A DNA stretch of 25,470 nt, taken from assembly GCF_000003605.2 (NCBI RefSeq), contig NW_003124907.1:10764-36233 (forward strand). The letters are read 5' to 3'. Both the position numbers and the translations under genes were made by a program. Positions 10,823-22,339 of the stretch are shown piece after piece (the first letter of the stretch is position 1; every line of letters begins with the position of its first letter). Source of the stretch: Saccoglossus kowalevskii (Eukaryota > Hemichordata > Enteropneusta > Harrimaniidae). The notes under the pieces were generated by a model. The model was given only the letters and a program-made list of their open reading frames with translations. It was not told the DNA's origin and made no database searches.

Positions 10823-11268
10823 AATTTATTGAAATGCATCGCGACAACTGTGACCGGTCGGTTAGGTAATTGTTACTAGTCGCACCGTGCACACACATAT
10901 GAGTTCACAGGCCATAGGCCTAGTAAATCGCTGTTATCATTTATATACGATGCAATATTTATTTTTGGTCATTAGTTTCTCTGATTCATGACATCATGTG
11001 CCAATTAATCCTGAAAATTGGCTTTGCTAAGCGATGAGTCGTTTAGTACAAAACACTGAATGATCATAGCATGGTGTGCAGAGTTTTAGAGGTAAAGCAA
11101 TTGTTAAGAATATATTAAAATTTGTGGAAAAGGGCAAAGGCTCTTACCTTAGTACAATGTCTGTACGGCGTCCTGGGCTGGCTGGCAAAATAATCACGTC
11201 ATCGAAAGATGCGTGTACGTGTACTGTAGACAATTTCCATGACGCTGCATTGCATGCGTAGAGTCTAT

Positions 11269-12169
11269 GGGGTGAGATCACCGCCAAAATAGAATTATTT
11301 CAATATCTTTCAATTATCTCACCATTATTTCATCTTTATTTCAATATCTTTCAATTATTTCACCATTATTTCACCATTATTTTAATATCTTTCAATTATT
11401 TCATCAGTATTTCAATATCTTTCAATTATTTCACCATTATTTTATCATTATTTCAATATCTTTCAATTATTTTACCATTATTTCAATATCTTTCAATTAT
11501 TTCACCATTATTTCATCATTATTTCAATATCTTTCAATTATTTCACCATTATTCCAATACCTTTCAATTATTTCACCATTATTTCATCATTATGTCAATA
11601 TCCTTTAATTATTTCACAATTATTTCAATATCTTTCAATTAATTTCACCATTATTTCACCTTTATTTCAACATTTTTCAAATATCTCACCATTATTTCAA
11701 TATATTTCAATTATCTCAACATTATTTCAATATCTTTCAATTATTTGAGATAAATCATCGCTGAGTGACGTTTCCTTTTGGTAGGGTCTGTTGTGACAAT
11801 TATAGTTTGCCATAACATCGGAATCTGAAATAATTGAAAGATATTGAAATAATTGAAAGATATTGAAATAATGGTAAATAATTGAAAAATATTGAAATAA
11901 TGGTAAAACAATGGTGAAATAATTGAAAGATGTTGAAATAATGGTAAAATAAGTGAAAGATATTGAAATAATGATGAAATAATGGTGAAATAATTGAAAG
12001 ATATTGAAATAATGGTAAAATAATTGAAAGATAATGAAATAATGATAAAATAAAGGTGAAAAAATTGAAAGATATTGAAATAATGGTGAAATAATTGAAA
12101 AATATTGAAATAATCGTGAGATAATTGAAAGATATTGAAATAATTCTATTTTGGCGGTGATCTCACCCC
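11269..12169. mobile_element. Fold-back element with minisatellite arms
   Basis: The two ends are inverted copies starting GGGGTGAGATCACCGCC and continuing through AAAATAGAATTATTTC. TAT flanks both sides (11266-11268 and 12170-12172), which may be a target duplication. The left arm (to about 11747) and right arm (from about 11827) are built from the same tandem units in opposite orientation: an 11-base word (ATTATTTCACC and variants) and a 30-base unit made of two such words around an 8-base core (ATCTTTCA). A unique core of about 80 bases separates them. No transposase is present. A long open frame read through the right arm is a by-product of the repeat and not a gene. Confidence 0.85.
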
Positions 12170-13459
12170 TATTGAACTTTGGAAAACAGGACATGTGATA
12201 ATACAACAACATTAAATAGAAGACATTGCATGTCAATCTTCACACAATAAATACTATACTCGCACATTCAGTGCATTTTCTGTGTTATGGAATAATAAAA
12301 ATACTTATTTGATTCGGCTTACATGAACTTCTTTTCTGTTTCATAAATAAATACGTACCCCAATGCATGGACTGAGGTTTGTCACACTCGTTTACGGATT
12401 ATTTCGTCCCACTTCTCAAACTCGCGTGAGAAATCCCATCGTAGTCTCTTGGGTTATGGGACTCTATTATTATTGGTGTGTGGAGTCTACAGCACAAAGG
12501 CACATTTTGCAATGATTTCAAAATCATTTCACGGGAATAAGTTGGTATTTTTAATCATCGCATTTAATAGTTGAAAAAAATGACATGCAATGTGTTTTAT
12601 GTAATTTTGTGCTGTATAATAGGCCCGTACGGCTTTGCATAGGATTGACTGCATTTCCCACTATTCAGATCAATGGGCCATAGTCACTACGGACATGTAC
12701 ACCTTGACCTTGTTCAGACTATAACTGAATAAGCAATACCTACATGATTAGAAGTCACCCGGATAAAGCGGATATTCTTTCTTATCTTCTCTTAATTATG
12801 TCATTAAATTTTTATTCAAAAAAATAAATAAAATTATTCTCGAAACACGTACAGGAAGTTGATCGAAGGTATATATTTTATTTTTAACTAGTGCTTGTTG
12901 ACCCCTTTAAGCACTGCCCCACAATCTCCAATCATGCCGTGTTTCAAGAGTAAATAAATTTATTATTTGCTATAGACTATCTTTGTTTACATTGTCATCC
13001 ATTTTCTGATCAATAAACGACTTCCTCCATACACAAAAAACACTGTGTGCTGCATCATTGGACTGTATATATTATCCATAGTTTCCCCGCAAAACAAATC
13101 CAATTTACTCCTCGGGCAACTACAGACAACCCAAAACCTCTCACTAGACAGCCTTATATGTATTTTACGGCGTGAAATTCTTTATTTTATATACCTGCGT
13201 CTAATTTATTTTGTTATAATTATAAAATACAACCAGAAAGAAAAACGAAAATGAAATAATAATAATAAATAATAAATTTGATTGCAATACGAGGAAGTAA
13301 GGCAACGAGAGACTGTAATCTGGCTATATGACAGCGTAACAGTCCTACCTTGGATCGTTGAATGAACAGTTATTTTCGTATCGTATTCATATGCTTGTAT
13401 CACGCCATCTATGACATTGAATGTCACGTTCTTTGTAAGTTTATAGATTATTTAACTTC
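12170..13459. other. Non-coding stretch with no supported gene
   Basis: AT-rich sequence. The minus-strand frame near 13335-13430 is discussed among the findings as a possible isolated exon. Nothing else is supported. Confidence 0.4.
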
Positions 13460-13467
13460 AACACAGG

Positions 13468-13626
13468 CAGTGGCGGATCCAGGGGGGCAGGGGGGCCTTG
13501 GCCCCCCAAACGCATGATGATTCGTATCATCTGGATTACGCATAGCTTCTCTGCGATTTTCGCTCCGTATATTTTAAGCGAAGCTTGCCCCCCCCCCCCC
13601 AATCCTTTTTCCTGGATCCGCCACTG
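13468..13626. mobile_element. hAT-type MITE, 159 bp
   Basis: The perfect 16-bp terminal inverted repeats are CAGTGGCGGATCCAGG (13468-13483) and its complement (13611-13626). An exact 8-bp duplication, AACACAGG, lies at 13460-13467 and 13627-13634. An 8-bp duplication and CAGTG ends are typical of hAT superfamily elements. The interior is non-coding, with G and C homopolymer runs (13 C at 13588-13600). It is non-autonomous and needs a transposase from elsewhere. The intact ends and duplication suggest a fairly young insertion. Confidence 0.92.
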
Positions 13627-13634
13627 AACACAGG

Positions 13635-15748
13635 CTGTTTCTATATGCGACGGCTAGCTGTTGGGGAAGAGGTGATGTGTACCATACAAGACGGCATAGA
13701 TGTGCTAAACATTGCTTGGTAAATTGCTATGTTTTTCTGAAGGTCATAGTTTAAATACATTTCAAGGTAAATAAATTTATGCATGAAATAATCATGGCAC
13801 CATACTTACATCATTTATCAAGACGTTTATACGTTGTGTATAGTATAATGCCTTAAGCAGGATACGGCTTGCACGGGGTGATGTTGCCACTCAACTTCCT
13901 CATCATGTTATCGTTTGGTTCACATGTAAGCTGCGAACTAACGGATTATTTATTCCAAACTAATTCTTAATATATATTAATCCGGGGAGCTGATAATCGA
14001 CACGATACATCACCTACATTGTTAACATAATTTTTTCAAAAAAGGTCCATCTTGACTCGTGTATTGTTCTATGCTGAGAAAGTAGTCTCTGACGCACGCA
14101 TAGTGTGGTAATGTTACACAGTAATCAGATCTGTATAACCACCCCCTAAGCGTTCAACGCTACCTGACATTCGATAAATTAGCCCAAATAAAAATTGTGA
14201 AATTTCACATCAAGGCAGACATCGTATGATAAATACATACTGTCAATACCATACTATTGATAGCTTTTTCATTCATTCATTTGTTTCTGAAATTTCATAT
14301 CAATTACATAAATATAACAAAATACTTTGGTGACTCACACTGTGTTACAATAATGTTACTTAATATAGAATCAATTTCGATTACAATAATCTTACTTCAA
14401 CACCATTCTTTTTCAACATGAATTCTACACATTATTTTGCATGGTGGTCGATCACATTCAATTCAGCAGTAACAATCGTATGATATACTCTATTAAACCG
14501 AAGTATTTTTTGTATTGTCTCAGTCAAACTCAGATAGATGGGCCAAAGATTGACAAGACATCAGCGATTAATTTTATCTCTATTTAGCAATTACAGTATA
14601 TACCATATAAACTCGACAGTGACCAACTTCAGCACAAACATTAATTAAATGAAGTAAATATAACCCGCATGATTTAGGAAAATTTATGTCTGAGGCAGGT
14701 ATCACTGGAACTTGTTTCTGGAGCTGGTCATGCAATAACTATAACCCTGATCCCAACCAAAAACGCTTCTCGATCACATATAATTCGAAAAATTTTGAGC
14801 TATTGTCTGTAATTTATGTTCACGGGGAATGTCACAATAAATTTTTAATACAATGGCACTAACATGTATGAACGCACCTGTACTCTCAGATACAGTCTAC
14901 TTAACCACTAAATAACACTGATTTTTAATTTTAGATTTAATGACACATACATTTATTTGCTGTAAAAAAATAAATGTCCGTATTCACGACCGGATTTTGA
15001 GCTCACGTGATATGAATCCAAATATGTTTATATAGAAAGATACATGGAGATTGGTATAATTCTATATTAATGAAAAGCATGACAGTATTTGATGACGATT
15101 ATTATATTAATAGGATGTTTGGTGGTGGGCGACAGCTGTAACTATGTCATACGAAAATTCGAGTTCAAAACGCACCTCTAGAACTGCGAAAAAAACATTT
15201 AATAATGTTCACTCATGCTATTCATATAACAACTTGATTGTTTTGATAATTGATGTCATCGGCAGTAGACTACTGCATTTGTTTACATGTTTAGTATTCA
15301 CAGTAACAGCTTGTCAGTTCCTATGTGGCGTCATACATCCTACTCTCTACAAACATAATAATGCGATTCAGTCTGATCCTAACATATATTAATTGGATTT
15401 AACATGCACGGATTCCCATTAGTGTAACACACCCGCACAACACAACACGCCCAAGGACATCGTTCTGAATGGCACATAATAATTATTATTCTACACCTGC
15501 CATCGTAACGCCATAAGTTACAGCGTGTCGTAATTTTGCTGTATTTTTCGGGATATATTTTCATCCTACCATATAAGAAATTGCGAACATGGAATGATTA
15601 CGCGCGTAAGCATCCTCTAAGATTGAAAAACAAACATGGCTGCCATCAGAGTTTGACCGAATTCCACACGAAGAAGTTCGCTGATTTTGTTCTAATTTTT
15701 TTTTTGGATTTTGGCATTCCCATGATGTATCCTTGGAAGGAAAATATG
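13635..15748. other. Non-coding stretch with no supported gene
   Basis: No exon with splice context, RNA gene or element end was recognised on either strand. Confidence 0.4.
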
Positions 15749-15877
15749 TATAGCAATAAGGTTATTACGAGGATACCTCAAACTATGCACTCACACAGTA
15801 CGCCGTCGCATACTGTGCTGTCTTCGTTCATACTTTGAGGTATCCTCGCAATGACCTCATATTATTCCTACTGCTAT
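15749..15877. mobile_element. Inverted-repeat (MITE-like) element
   Basis: The exact inner arms CGAGGATACCTCAAA (15768-15782) and complement (15834-15848) extend outwards with mismatches to TATAGCA on the left and TGCTATA on the right. The repeat also extends weakly inwards (CACAGTA / TACTGTG). The total is about 130 bp. No clear target duplication was found, so the superfamily is open. Confidence 0.6.
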
Positions 15878-17551
15878 AAGCAAATAAAACTTAGAATACA
15901 ATTTTACGTCCTTAACTTTGCTTCAAATCATTATTACGTATATATATTATTACCCTTCTCGTCACTAGCACTTTGACTGAAGTCTACATTAGTTTAGAAT
16001 GGTGGATAGAAACAATATAGAGAGAACACTGAATTACTGCCATTCACTCTGATTGCTGCAATAAATAATACATCTCTATATCTTATAATCCCCTCTCCTT
16101 GAAATGACACGCACATCGTGTCAATGGGTTATGTAATAATTTATGTGAAAGTAGTGGTGACAATGTGCATTATTTAGGTACACGTGTCTTCCAAACGAGT
16201 AATTAACAGTACGTCATTAAAACGTTTCTATGACAAATATTATGAAATGGTGACAAAATGCAAAAAATCAACGAAGTAGAGGATCTCTGAATATTTTGTC
16301 GTTCGTCCTGTGTAGGAAGTCTGCAGGACAGGATATATCACTATTATCTGATATCACATTTTTAACCACGCAGGTCCATATATCATTCTTGTGCTCATTA
16401 ATCGTCGTGGAGGCTCCGAGACAGATTGACGTGTAGCACATTAATTTCTCTACTACCATACACATTGACTTATGTACGTGCGGAAACGTACTTTGTCCAG
16501 ATATATTGTTATTGTTATATGTTATTATTATCTGTTCAAGAAACATTGAGTTTAGATTAATAGGTGGATATGTCAGTGTCAGCTTGTAGCTCGGTCACGC
16601 AAGTTGACCATTTTCAAAGTTTAAAAACATATCGACGATACTATTTGTGATGGAAGTAACAACTTACTTACTCACGAACAGATCCACACACGCACTGAAC
16701 ATCGAACGATATAAATAGAAAAAGTCAACGATATCAACGACCATATAATACAGCAAAGGCTACAAATAAGAAAAGTATGACCATTGACACAATGCACAAA
16801 CGATCTCGAATCACCAACCGGGGAATTTATATGTGATCGACGTAGTGGACTTCTTGTTTTACTTTTACTGAAATAATTAATTTACATCAAAACTTTCGCT
16901 CTCACAATATTGCTCCAAATCACTTGACAATTGTTAATATACAAGTTCAGCCAAGTAGCCAATCACGATAGGTTTAGCATACTATGAATATTCACAACAG
17001 CGAGTCGAAAAACACAATCTTATATATATATATTGATATTGGATATATATTTAAAACATATCACTGTTATACAAGCAAACCAGGACTATTAATATGTCAT
17101 CTGTTATTATCATAGATTATCTTGAACAATCCCAACTGGCCATTACCAGGTTATACAAATACTGCTTGTACATCCGTAATCATCATTTTACCTTGCGCAC
17201 AGGTCCAATATCAACATATTTAATTTCATCTAACAATTTGTTTCGGAGATTTTTGGAGTTTCGAGCTCTAAAAAAGACATATATATATATATACCTGTCC
17301 ATCATTTACGATTAAAAATAATAATGGTCACATATGCTACCTTCCAATTCAATTCGCTTACCAACACTGTAGTTGCCTTTGAGTTAATGCCTAATTGATT
17401 GGATGCAATTATATATCATTAGGTTAATTGTATTTTGTAGATAATGTAAGATTATGTTATGAGTTGAGGTTAGAATTGTTATTTTATTATTCTGTTTATG
17501 TCAATCAACCCAAAAAAATGTATTTAAGAAAACAACCCCAGGATCGTAGCT
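15878..17551. other. Non-coding region between the MITE and gene 2
   Basis: No supported gene. TA dinucleotide runs occur near 17020-17050 and 17279-17293. A 92-codon minus-strand frame (16268-16546) has a possible acceptor but no recognisable motif. Confidence 0.4.
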
Positions 17552-17557
17552 TTTATT
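17552..17557 (-). terminator. Poly(A) signal of gene 2
   Basis: An AATAAA hexamer on the minus strand lies about 140 bases after the proposed stop codon of gene 2. Confidence 0.5.
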
Positions 17558-17697
17558 TTTCAATCTATTTACATAATATACAATTTGCCTTATCTTAAAA
17601 CTTCACTTTATCAATAGCCATTAGCTTTCACCCTCGATTGGCGTAACTATACTACAATATCCATCACCATATACTTCATTCGTCTTTAGATAAAAGT

Positions 17698-17704
17698 TCA
17701 GCAA
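17698..17704 (-). CDS. Gene 2 exon 5: last Cys and stop
   Basis: The acceptor TTTTTATCCATAG is followed by TTGCTGA. With the two bases carried from exon 4 this gives Arg-Cys-stop. It restores the cysteine that gene 1 has near its C-terminus, and matches the AG|TTGC start of the gene 3 terminal exon. Confidence 0.6.
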
Positions 17705-20700
17705 CTATGGATAAAAAGACAAAAAACAAATCCTGTGAACATATATAAATATTTATAACAATAGCTGACTCAATTTCCATTTTGACCTTACATAGAATAA
17801 AGATTACATAGTCATTTTAGTAATGATTTGATATCATTTTTTTGCGTTCAACAAATTTTCCATTTTAGTAGCATTTTGAGATTTTAATTTGACTAAACTC
17901 ACCGGTCATCCATGCCGCGACGCCGAAATTTTCTTGCCATATCGTCAATAGTCGAATAGCCTTGGAGTTCGTCGTCTTCTGTTCCGATTCCGTTACGATT
18001 GCCACACATTCCACATATGGGAGTTTTATCGGGAAGTAATAATATTATTTCAACCATATGTATCTTGCAATCAAAAATCACTCTATACTGATCGAATACC
18101 TCAATGGTAAAGATGTTACCATCTTTCTGCACGCTTCCCTTCCCGGGCCAAACGTGGGGGAACTTTGTCCACTGTTCTCTATTTAGCTGTATGAAGAATA
18201 CATTCAATGAGACAAACAACATTAAGTACAGTACAAAGTTCATTCGAATAAGTCGAAAAAAAAACTTTAGATACAGAGAGAGGTGACGCCATTTAGCATA
18301 CAATAATAGCTCATAATAGACACAATGAAATGCAATTATTGGTGATATGTTAAATGTACACACTAACCCAGTATGAGCAGTCATCGGGTATAATTTCAGT
18401 AAACCGACGAGTACCACGTCGATTTAATTTCAAGGCCGTTACCCGTGTGTGACCGTGCTGGTGTGGGCGTGCATTTGCAGTGGTCACTGTCACTAGGTGT
18501 GAAACTTTTTTCTTGCTACACCAACCAAGAAGAATGTACGTACAATTTCCCATGTAGCTGTAGTGGTACCCATCGAATGTCTCGTAGTGAGGGTCCCCTT
18601 TCACAATGCAATCTTGAAATCAAACACAGTTAGGATTTTATAATAGTACCACCATTTATTTACACTCCTAGCTATGATGGTATAGTAACACTGTCAAGTC
18701 AGGGAAAGCAATCGCATCCAACTGACAAAGCAATAATCTGATTCAATACAACTTGCTTGCAATTATGTTCATGTGCTGCCCCGTTGATCTTTCTAACAAG
18801 ATCGTTAACTCTCCCACCTCCCATTCTTTTAAATCCTCATATGCAGTTCTACAGGTTTATTCCTAGAACCCTCTTTTTTAGGTCATTTTATGTATTCGAG
18901 TCGAAATAAGTGACTGTATGCGATGTTTAGACCAGTTATTCAATCATAACATGTTTGGTTCAATATTGATTTACTCATACCATTTGCAAAGTTCAACACA
19001 TTTTCTTGTATTGTTGTATTGCTTATGAATAACTACTCTAAAGCTTTCATATATTAATTTCATCACATGGCAGATCTTGCCTGAATGTGGTTGTTGTTGT
19101 CTAGGAAAATGAGCTTAAACTGCATAAAACACTTACGTGGTCCTTCTTGACGCATCATTACTGACTTGATTGCCAATATTCACATGTACACACATATATG
19201 CAGCACCAGAATAGAAAGCAAAACATATGTATGAATGAAAAATATGAATGTTTAAATTATTCTGCGAGTAGCACTCTCAATCTAACATTGATGCACCAGA
19301 GATCACTTAGTGATTGAGGAACAGTATATTATATACTGCAAAAGAACTTTTGGGGATTCAATAGTACATCAATTTAAAATCTGGCTCCCTTGGAAATGCA
19401 TAATGTGCATGCTTTCATTTTGGAAGAGCGCCATATAATGGATAGCATGTATTTACTTAACTTTTTTATATGGTCCTGTGTGAATATGTTTATTGCAAGG
19501 CCTCTGGCTCATATATACAATATAAAATAAATTATATAAAACAAGAATCAACTAAATTACAAGATAATGTGTCAGTTAAATGTTGTCAGATTTTGAATGG
19601 ATAACTTGACCTGAAAAACTTTGTATACAAATAATCAACTGTGGCTAAATCTGATGTTTACAATAATTCAATGACGTTTTGAGAGTTCAGCTTCTGTCAA
19701 ATATACCACATTTTACAATAATGATTCAGATATATTCATATACCGCTGTAGTTGTATAATAAATAAATAAATAAATAGCAAGTCTAAACAAATTGGAATT
19801 AGCATGCAGCTCCGCCCACATCTTGAGGACAGTCAAAATAACATAACCCAATTAAAGCTAGACATAAAAATGTGCATACAAACACGTAAACAAGTAGTAA
19901 GAAGAGCGGCATACTTCCTATCTACAATGCATATCACTATAATTGTTTCAATTAATTAAATCAACTATGTGTATGAAGAAATACTTAACAATATTATTAG
20001 CTGTATATATAACTAACCATACAGAATTTCCTCTAACTACAACACGATATGCATAGACTTCTAATTGATAATGCACGACATTTTGTGCGGACAGTATTCG
20101 TTTATGCCACCTTTGTGCTAATATCGACGCCCAGCCAGTTTATAACATAACAAATACGCAGCGTAGAGAATATGAATCTATAATGATATTATTGAGTTTC
20201 GACATGAATCCACCATCTTCAAGGATTTACAGATAGTCACCAAACTTACAATGCTTACTTGAAACTAGTGTATGTTACAACGCTACATTCATGTACTCAA
20301 GGTAAAAAGACATACCCATATATGTATTATAATACCATGCGTCTATCTATCATATATGGACAGTATTTGAGGGTCAATTTTCAATTTTCGTTCACATTTG
20401 TATGAATTGCTAGAACAGAAAATGCATTATGGCCCTAGTCATTTTCAGTTCGAAAAAAAGTTTGTTTAACTCACGGGCCCGACTGCGTCTCGTTCACTAT
20501 TGTGTTTGCCGTGTAATATTACAAACCACTGAATATAAATTGATTAATTTATGTGAATTAGCATGATACATATGTAATAGGTTTGTACCCACTACCTGCC
20601 AATGTAATATGGTGCGTGGACCACATAACTTATAAGGAACCTGTCGATAGTGAAACTTTCCCAATTACGCTATTTGACGAGCTTCATCAATCCACTATAT

Positions 20701-21457
20701 TATAACATTGGCCTGTAATAGATTACATAATGATAATGCTGTGGTTGGCATTTCTCATGCGGTAATCCTAAACGATGTAATCAGTTCTAATGCCAAATAA
20801 ATGAACTTTTTCAGCACGGTCTACTTGTTCGGAATATAATATGGAGTCTCCATACGAACATAAAAAAATTGCAAAATGACGAACAATCCGCCAAAAATAC
20901 TAAGTTTGATTCACAAATTAATAAACATCAACTTCAACGGTTGGTTCCAAAGTAATATATGTTCGTGTGTGTCTTTAAGTACATAAATCTGTTGTTATTA
21001 AAATCGAAATACTGTAGTCGTCTAATTATAACTACTATTGATTCAATTATTATATAAAGTTACTCACTTTTTATATACATTTAAAGTACACATCAGACAC
21101 TATTTTAGATTGCCCACCCCCAAAAAACTGTACAACGTGTCAAATATGGGTTTGATACAATAGGTTGAACCTTCTTTGTCTTGACCATATATGCATGTAT
21201 GTAGTTCACTGTCTACTGTGCGGTTCAGTCGTGAATATAAATAGGGTTACTACAAGCAACGATTACCTTGTATAATTAAAATAAATGACCTGACGTTGTT
21301 AATATATGTATACATGGTCGTGATAATTACATAAAGGTGTACAAGTGATTGTTGTATATAGGAAATGTGGAAAAGAAATAATACATACATGAACCGACGC
21401 TCCGTGTACAGCAGTGATACATAGCACCACCACTGCCACTATAGTCGCAAGGGGCAT
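17698..21457 (-). CDS. Gene 2: secreted single-VWD-domain protein, 5 coding exons
   Basis: The model joins 21389-21457, 19137-19164, 18368-18612, 17903-18186 and 17698-17704, giving 633 nt or about 210 residues. It has a signal peptide (about 1-20), a short linker, then a VWD domain (34-210) with [20 protein letters not shown] near its start and CGMCGN (171-176) plus [10 protein letters not shown] near its end. Eight cysteines are seen (34, 56, 64, 111, 154, 171, 174, 210), an even number. VWD domains occur in extracellular proteins such as mucins, von Willebrand factor, zonadhesin and Cypridina-type luciferase. A free single domain does not tell function. It is a tandem duplicate of gene 1. 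If the last intron is retained, an in-frame TGA in the donor ends the protein without its last cysteine. Confidence 0.85.
17903..18186 (-). CDS. Gene 2 exon 4: second half of VWD
   Basis: This exon has 284 nt, phase 0 in (TTCATACAG) and phase 2 out (CCG|GTGAGT). It encodes residues 115-208, including [20 protein letters not shown] and [17 protein letters not shown]. It is very similar to 22340-22633 at the nucleotide level. The tail ([12 protein letters not shown]) is more basic than the gene 1 tail. Confidence 0.92.
18368..18612 (-). CDS. Gene 2 exon 3: first half of VWD
   Basis: This exon has 245 nt, phase 1 in (TTTCAAG) and phase 0 out (TGG|GTTAGT). It encodes residues 34-114, starting [14 protein letters not shown], with the NCTY sequon and cysteines 34, 56, 64 and 111. 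It is four codons shorter than the gene 1 exon in the loop after Cys64. Confidence 0.92.
18613..19136 (-). other. Gene 2 intron 2
   Basis: A 524-base intron with GTAAGT donor. No other feature is seen. Confidence 0.7.
19137..19164 (-). CDS. Gene 2 exon 2: 28-nt linker exon
   Basis: It encodes SVMMRQEGP plus one base of His, phase 0 to 1, with donor CAC|GTAAGT. The acceptor is AAG rather than the CAG four bases later, because CAG would put a stop (TAA) directly after the signal-peptide exon. The matching exon in gene 1 has the same length and site. Confidence 0.7.
19165..21388 (-). other. Gene 2 intron 1
   Basis: A 2.2 kb AT-rich intron. It contains a short (AAAT)n microsatellite at about 19759-19777. 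The part next to exon 2 (about 19170-19220, with TATATGCAGCA) resembles the same place in gene 1. No gene is seen inside it. Confidence 0.65.
21389..21457 (-). CDS. Gene 2 exon 1: signal peptide
   Basis: The 23 codons begin [20 protein letters not shown], then SVH: a hydrophobic core with Ala-x-Gly-Ala before the likely cleavage point. The donor is CAT|GTATGT, phase 0. Length and end (GASVH) match gene 1 exon 1 exactly. Confidence 0.85.
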
Positions 21458-21690
21458 CTTCTGAACGTATTAAGTAAACGATTGGTTTTACTTCTAATAG
21501 CAAAAACGCTGTGCAAAAGATGCGGTGTTTAGTTACCACGACACACGACAGCTGTTAATAGGCTTGCGTGAAACAAATCAAATTAAAGTGGATATAACAA
21601 CACACACGACAGCTTGCAAATTATGCAAATTTCACTTACATATGGCTGACTTTATTGTTTCAGATTACACAGTCCCATGACGAAATTTGA
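21458..21690 (-). promoter_or_regulatory. Upstream region of gene 2, conserved with gene 1
   Basis: A CAGCTG E-box lies 92 bases upstream of the ATG (21549-21554) and AGATTACACAG lies 205 bases upstream (21662-21672). The same two words lie 94 and 190 bases upstream of gene 1. No TATA box stands out. A promoter role is inferred from conservation between the duplicates. Confidence 0.4.
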
Positions 21691-22339
21691 AATCAAGAAT
21701 TTAACTTTCATAAACATGAACATGAGCTTATCAATAATTCGCAGGACGCCCTATTTGTAGGTTATTCAGCCGAGCGTATATAGAGTTAGTAGAATTGTCA
21801 TTATTGAATATTTAAATATATTTACATATACAATATGTAAATCAACATCATGAGCTAAATGTTGTCGTGTATGTACTTATTTATAATTTCTGATATTTAT
21901 AATTGGTATGAAATACATTTTTGATAGCTATGCCAATTTATGGTGCACCAGTAAGATGTAGATTACACAATCGTTATATGAGTTGCCAAAAGATACGACT
22001 AGATTAGATCATTTGCAATTATACCCATCACCATTCTGATCCGAATAAATACTACAGGAAGTAGCATGCGAAGTCTTCGGGTTTTTTTTCTCTCGAGCTC
22101 AGCAACTGCAGGTAAAACAAACGAAAAATCCACAAAAAACGTAAAATAATTCTTATAAATTACTTACTAATAATACTTATATAGTATATATATATAATTA
22201 TAGTATCTTTTGATAAACCAGAATGTTTGATCACAATGCGATGTTGTACTATACGTATTGTCAATAGTCATTAGGAAACAGTTTAAATTATAATTATAAT
22301 TAATCTAAATTTGATTACACTTACTTGGCATGTCATAGT
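21691..22339. other. Spacer between gene 2 and gene 1, with likely gene 1 3' UTR
   Basis: A donor (CCAA|GTAAGTG, intron starting at 22324) lies just after the gene 1 stop. An acceptor (CTGCAG) precedes TTGCTGAGCTC at 22105. That motif matches the start of the gene 2 last exon, so it is probably the corresponding gene 1 exon, now untranslated. No standard poly(A) signal was found nearby. A TA run lies near 22185-22196. Confidence 0.4.

Noticed and set aside
10650-10898. Open frames spanning the N run
   Set aside because: They exist only because N is treated as sense; the bases are unknown.
11727-12236. 169-codon open frame on the minus strand
   Set aside because: It is a translation of the AT-rich minisatellite arm (repeating Phe/Tyr/Ile/Ser words) plus flank, with no sign of a real protein.
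15536-15838. 100-codon plus-strand frame
   Set aside because: Its second half runs into the inverted-repeat element; composition is unremarkable and no motif is seen.
16268-16546. 92-codon minus-strand frame with five cysteines
   Set aside because: A possible acceptor (CTTGAACAG) exists, but there is no known motif, signal peptide or linked exon.
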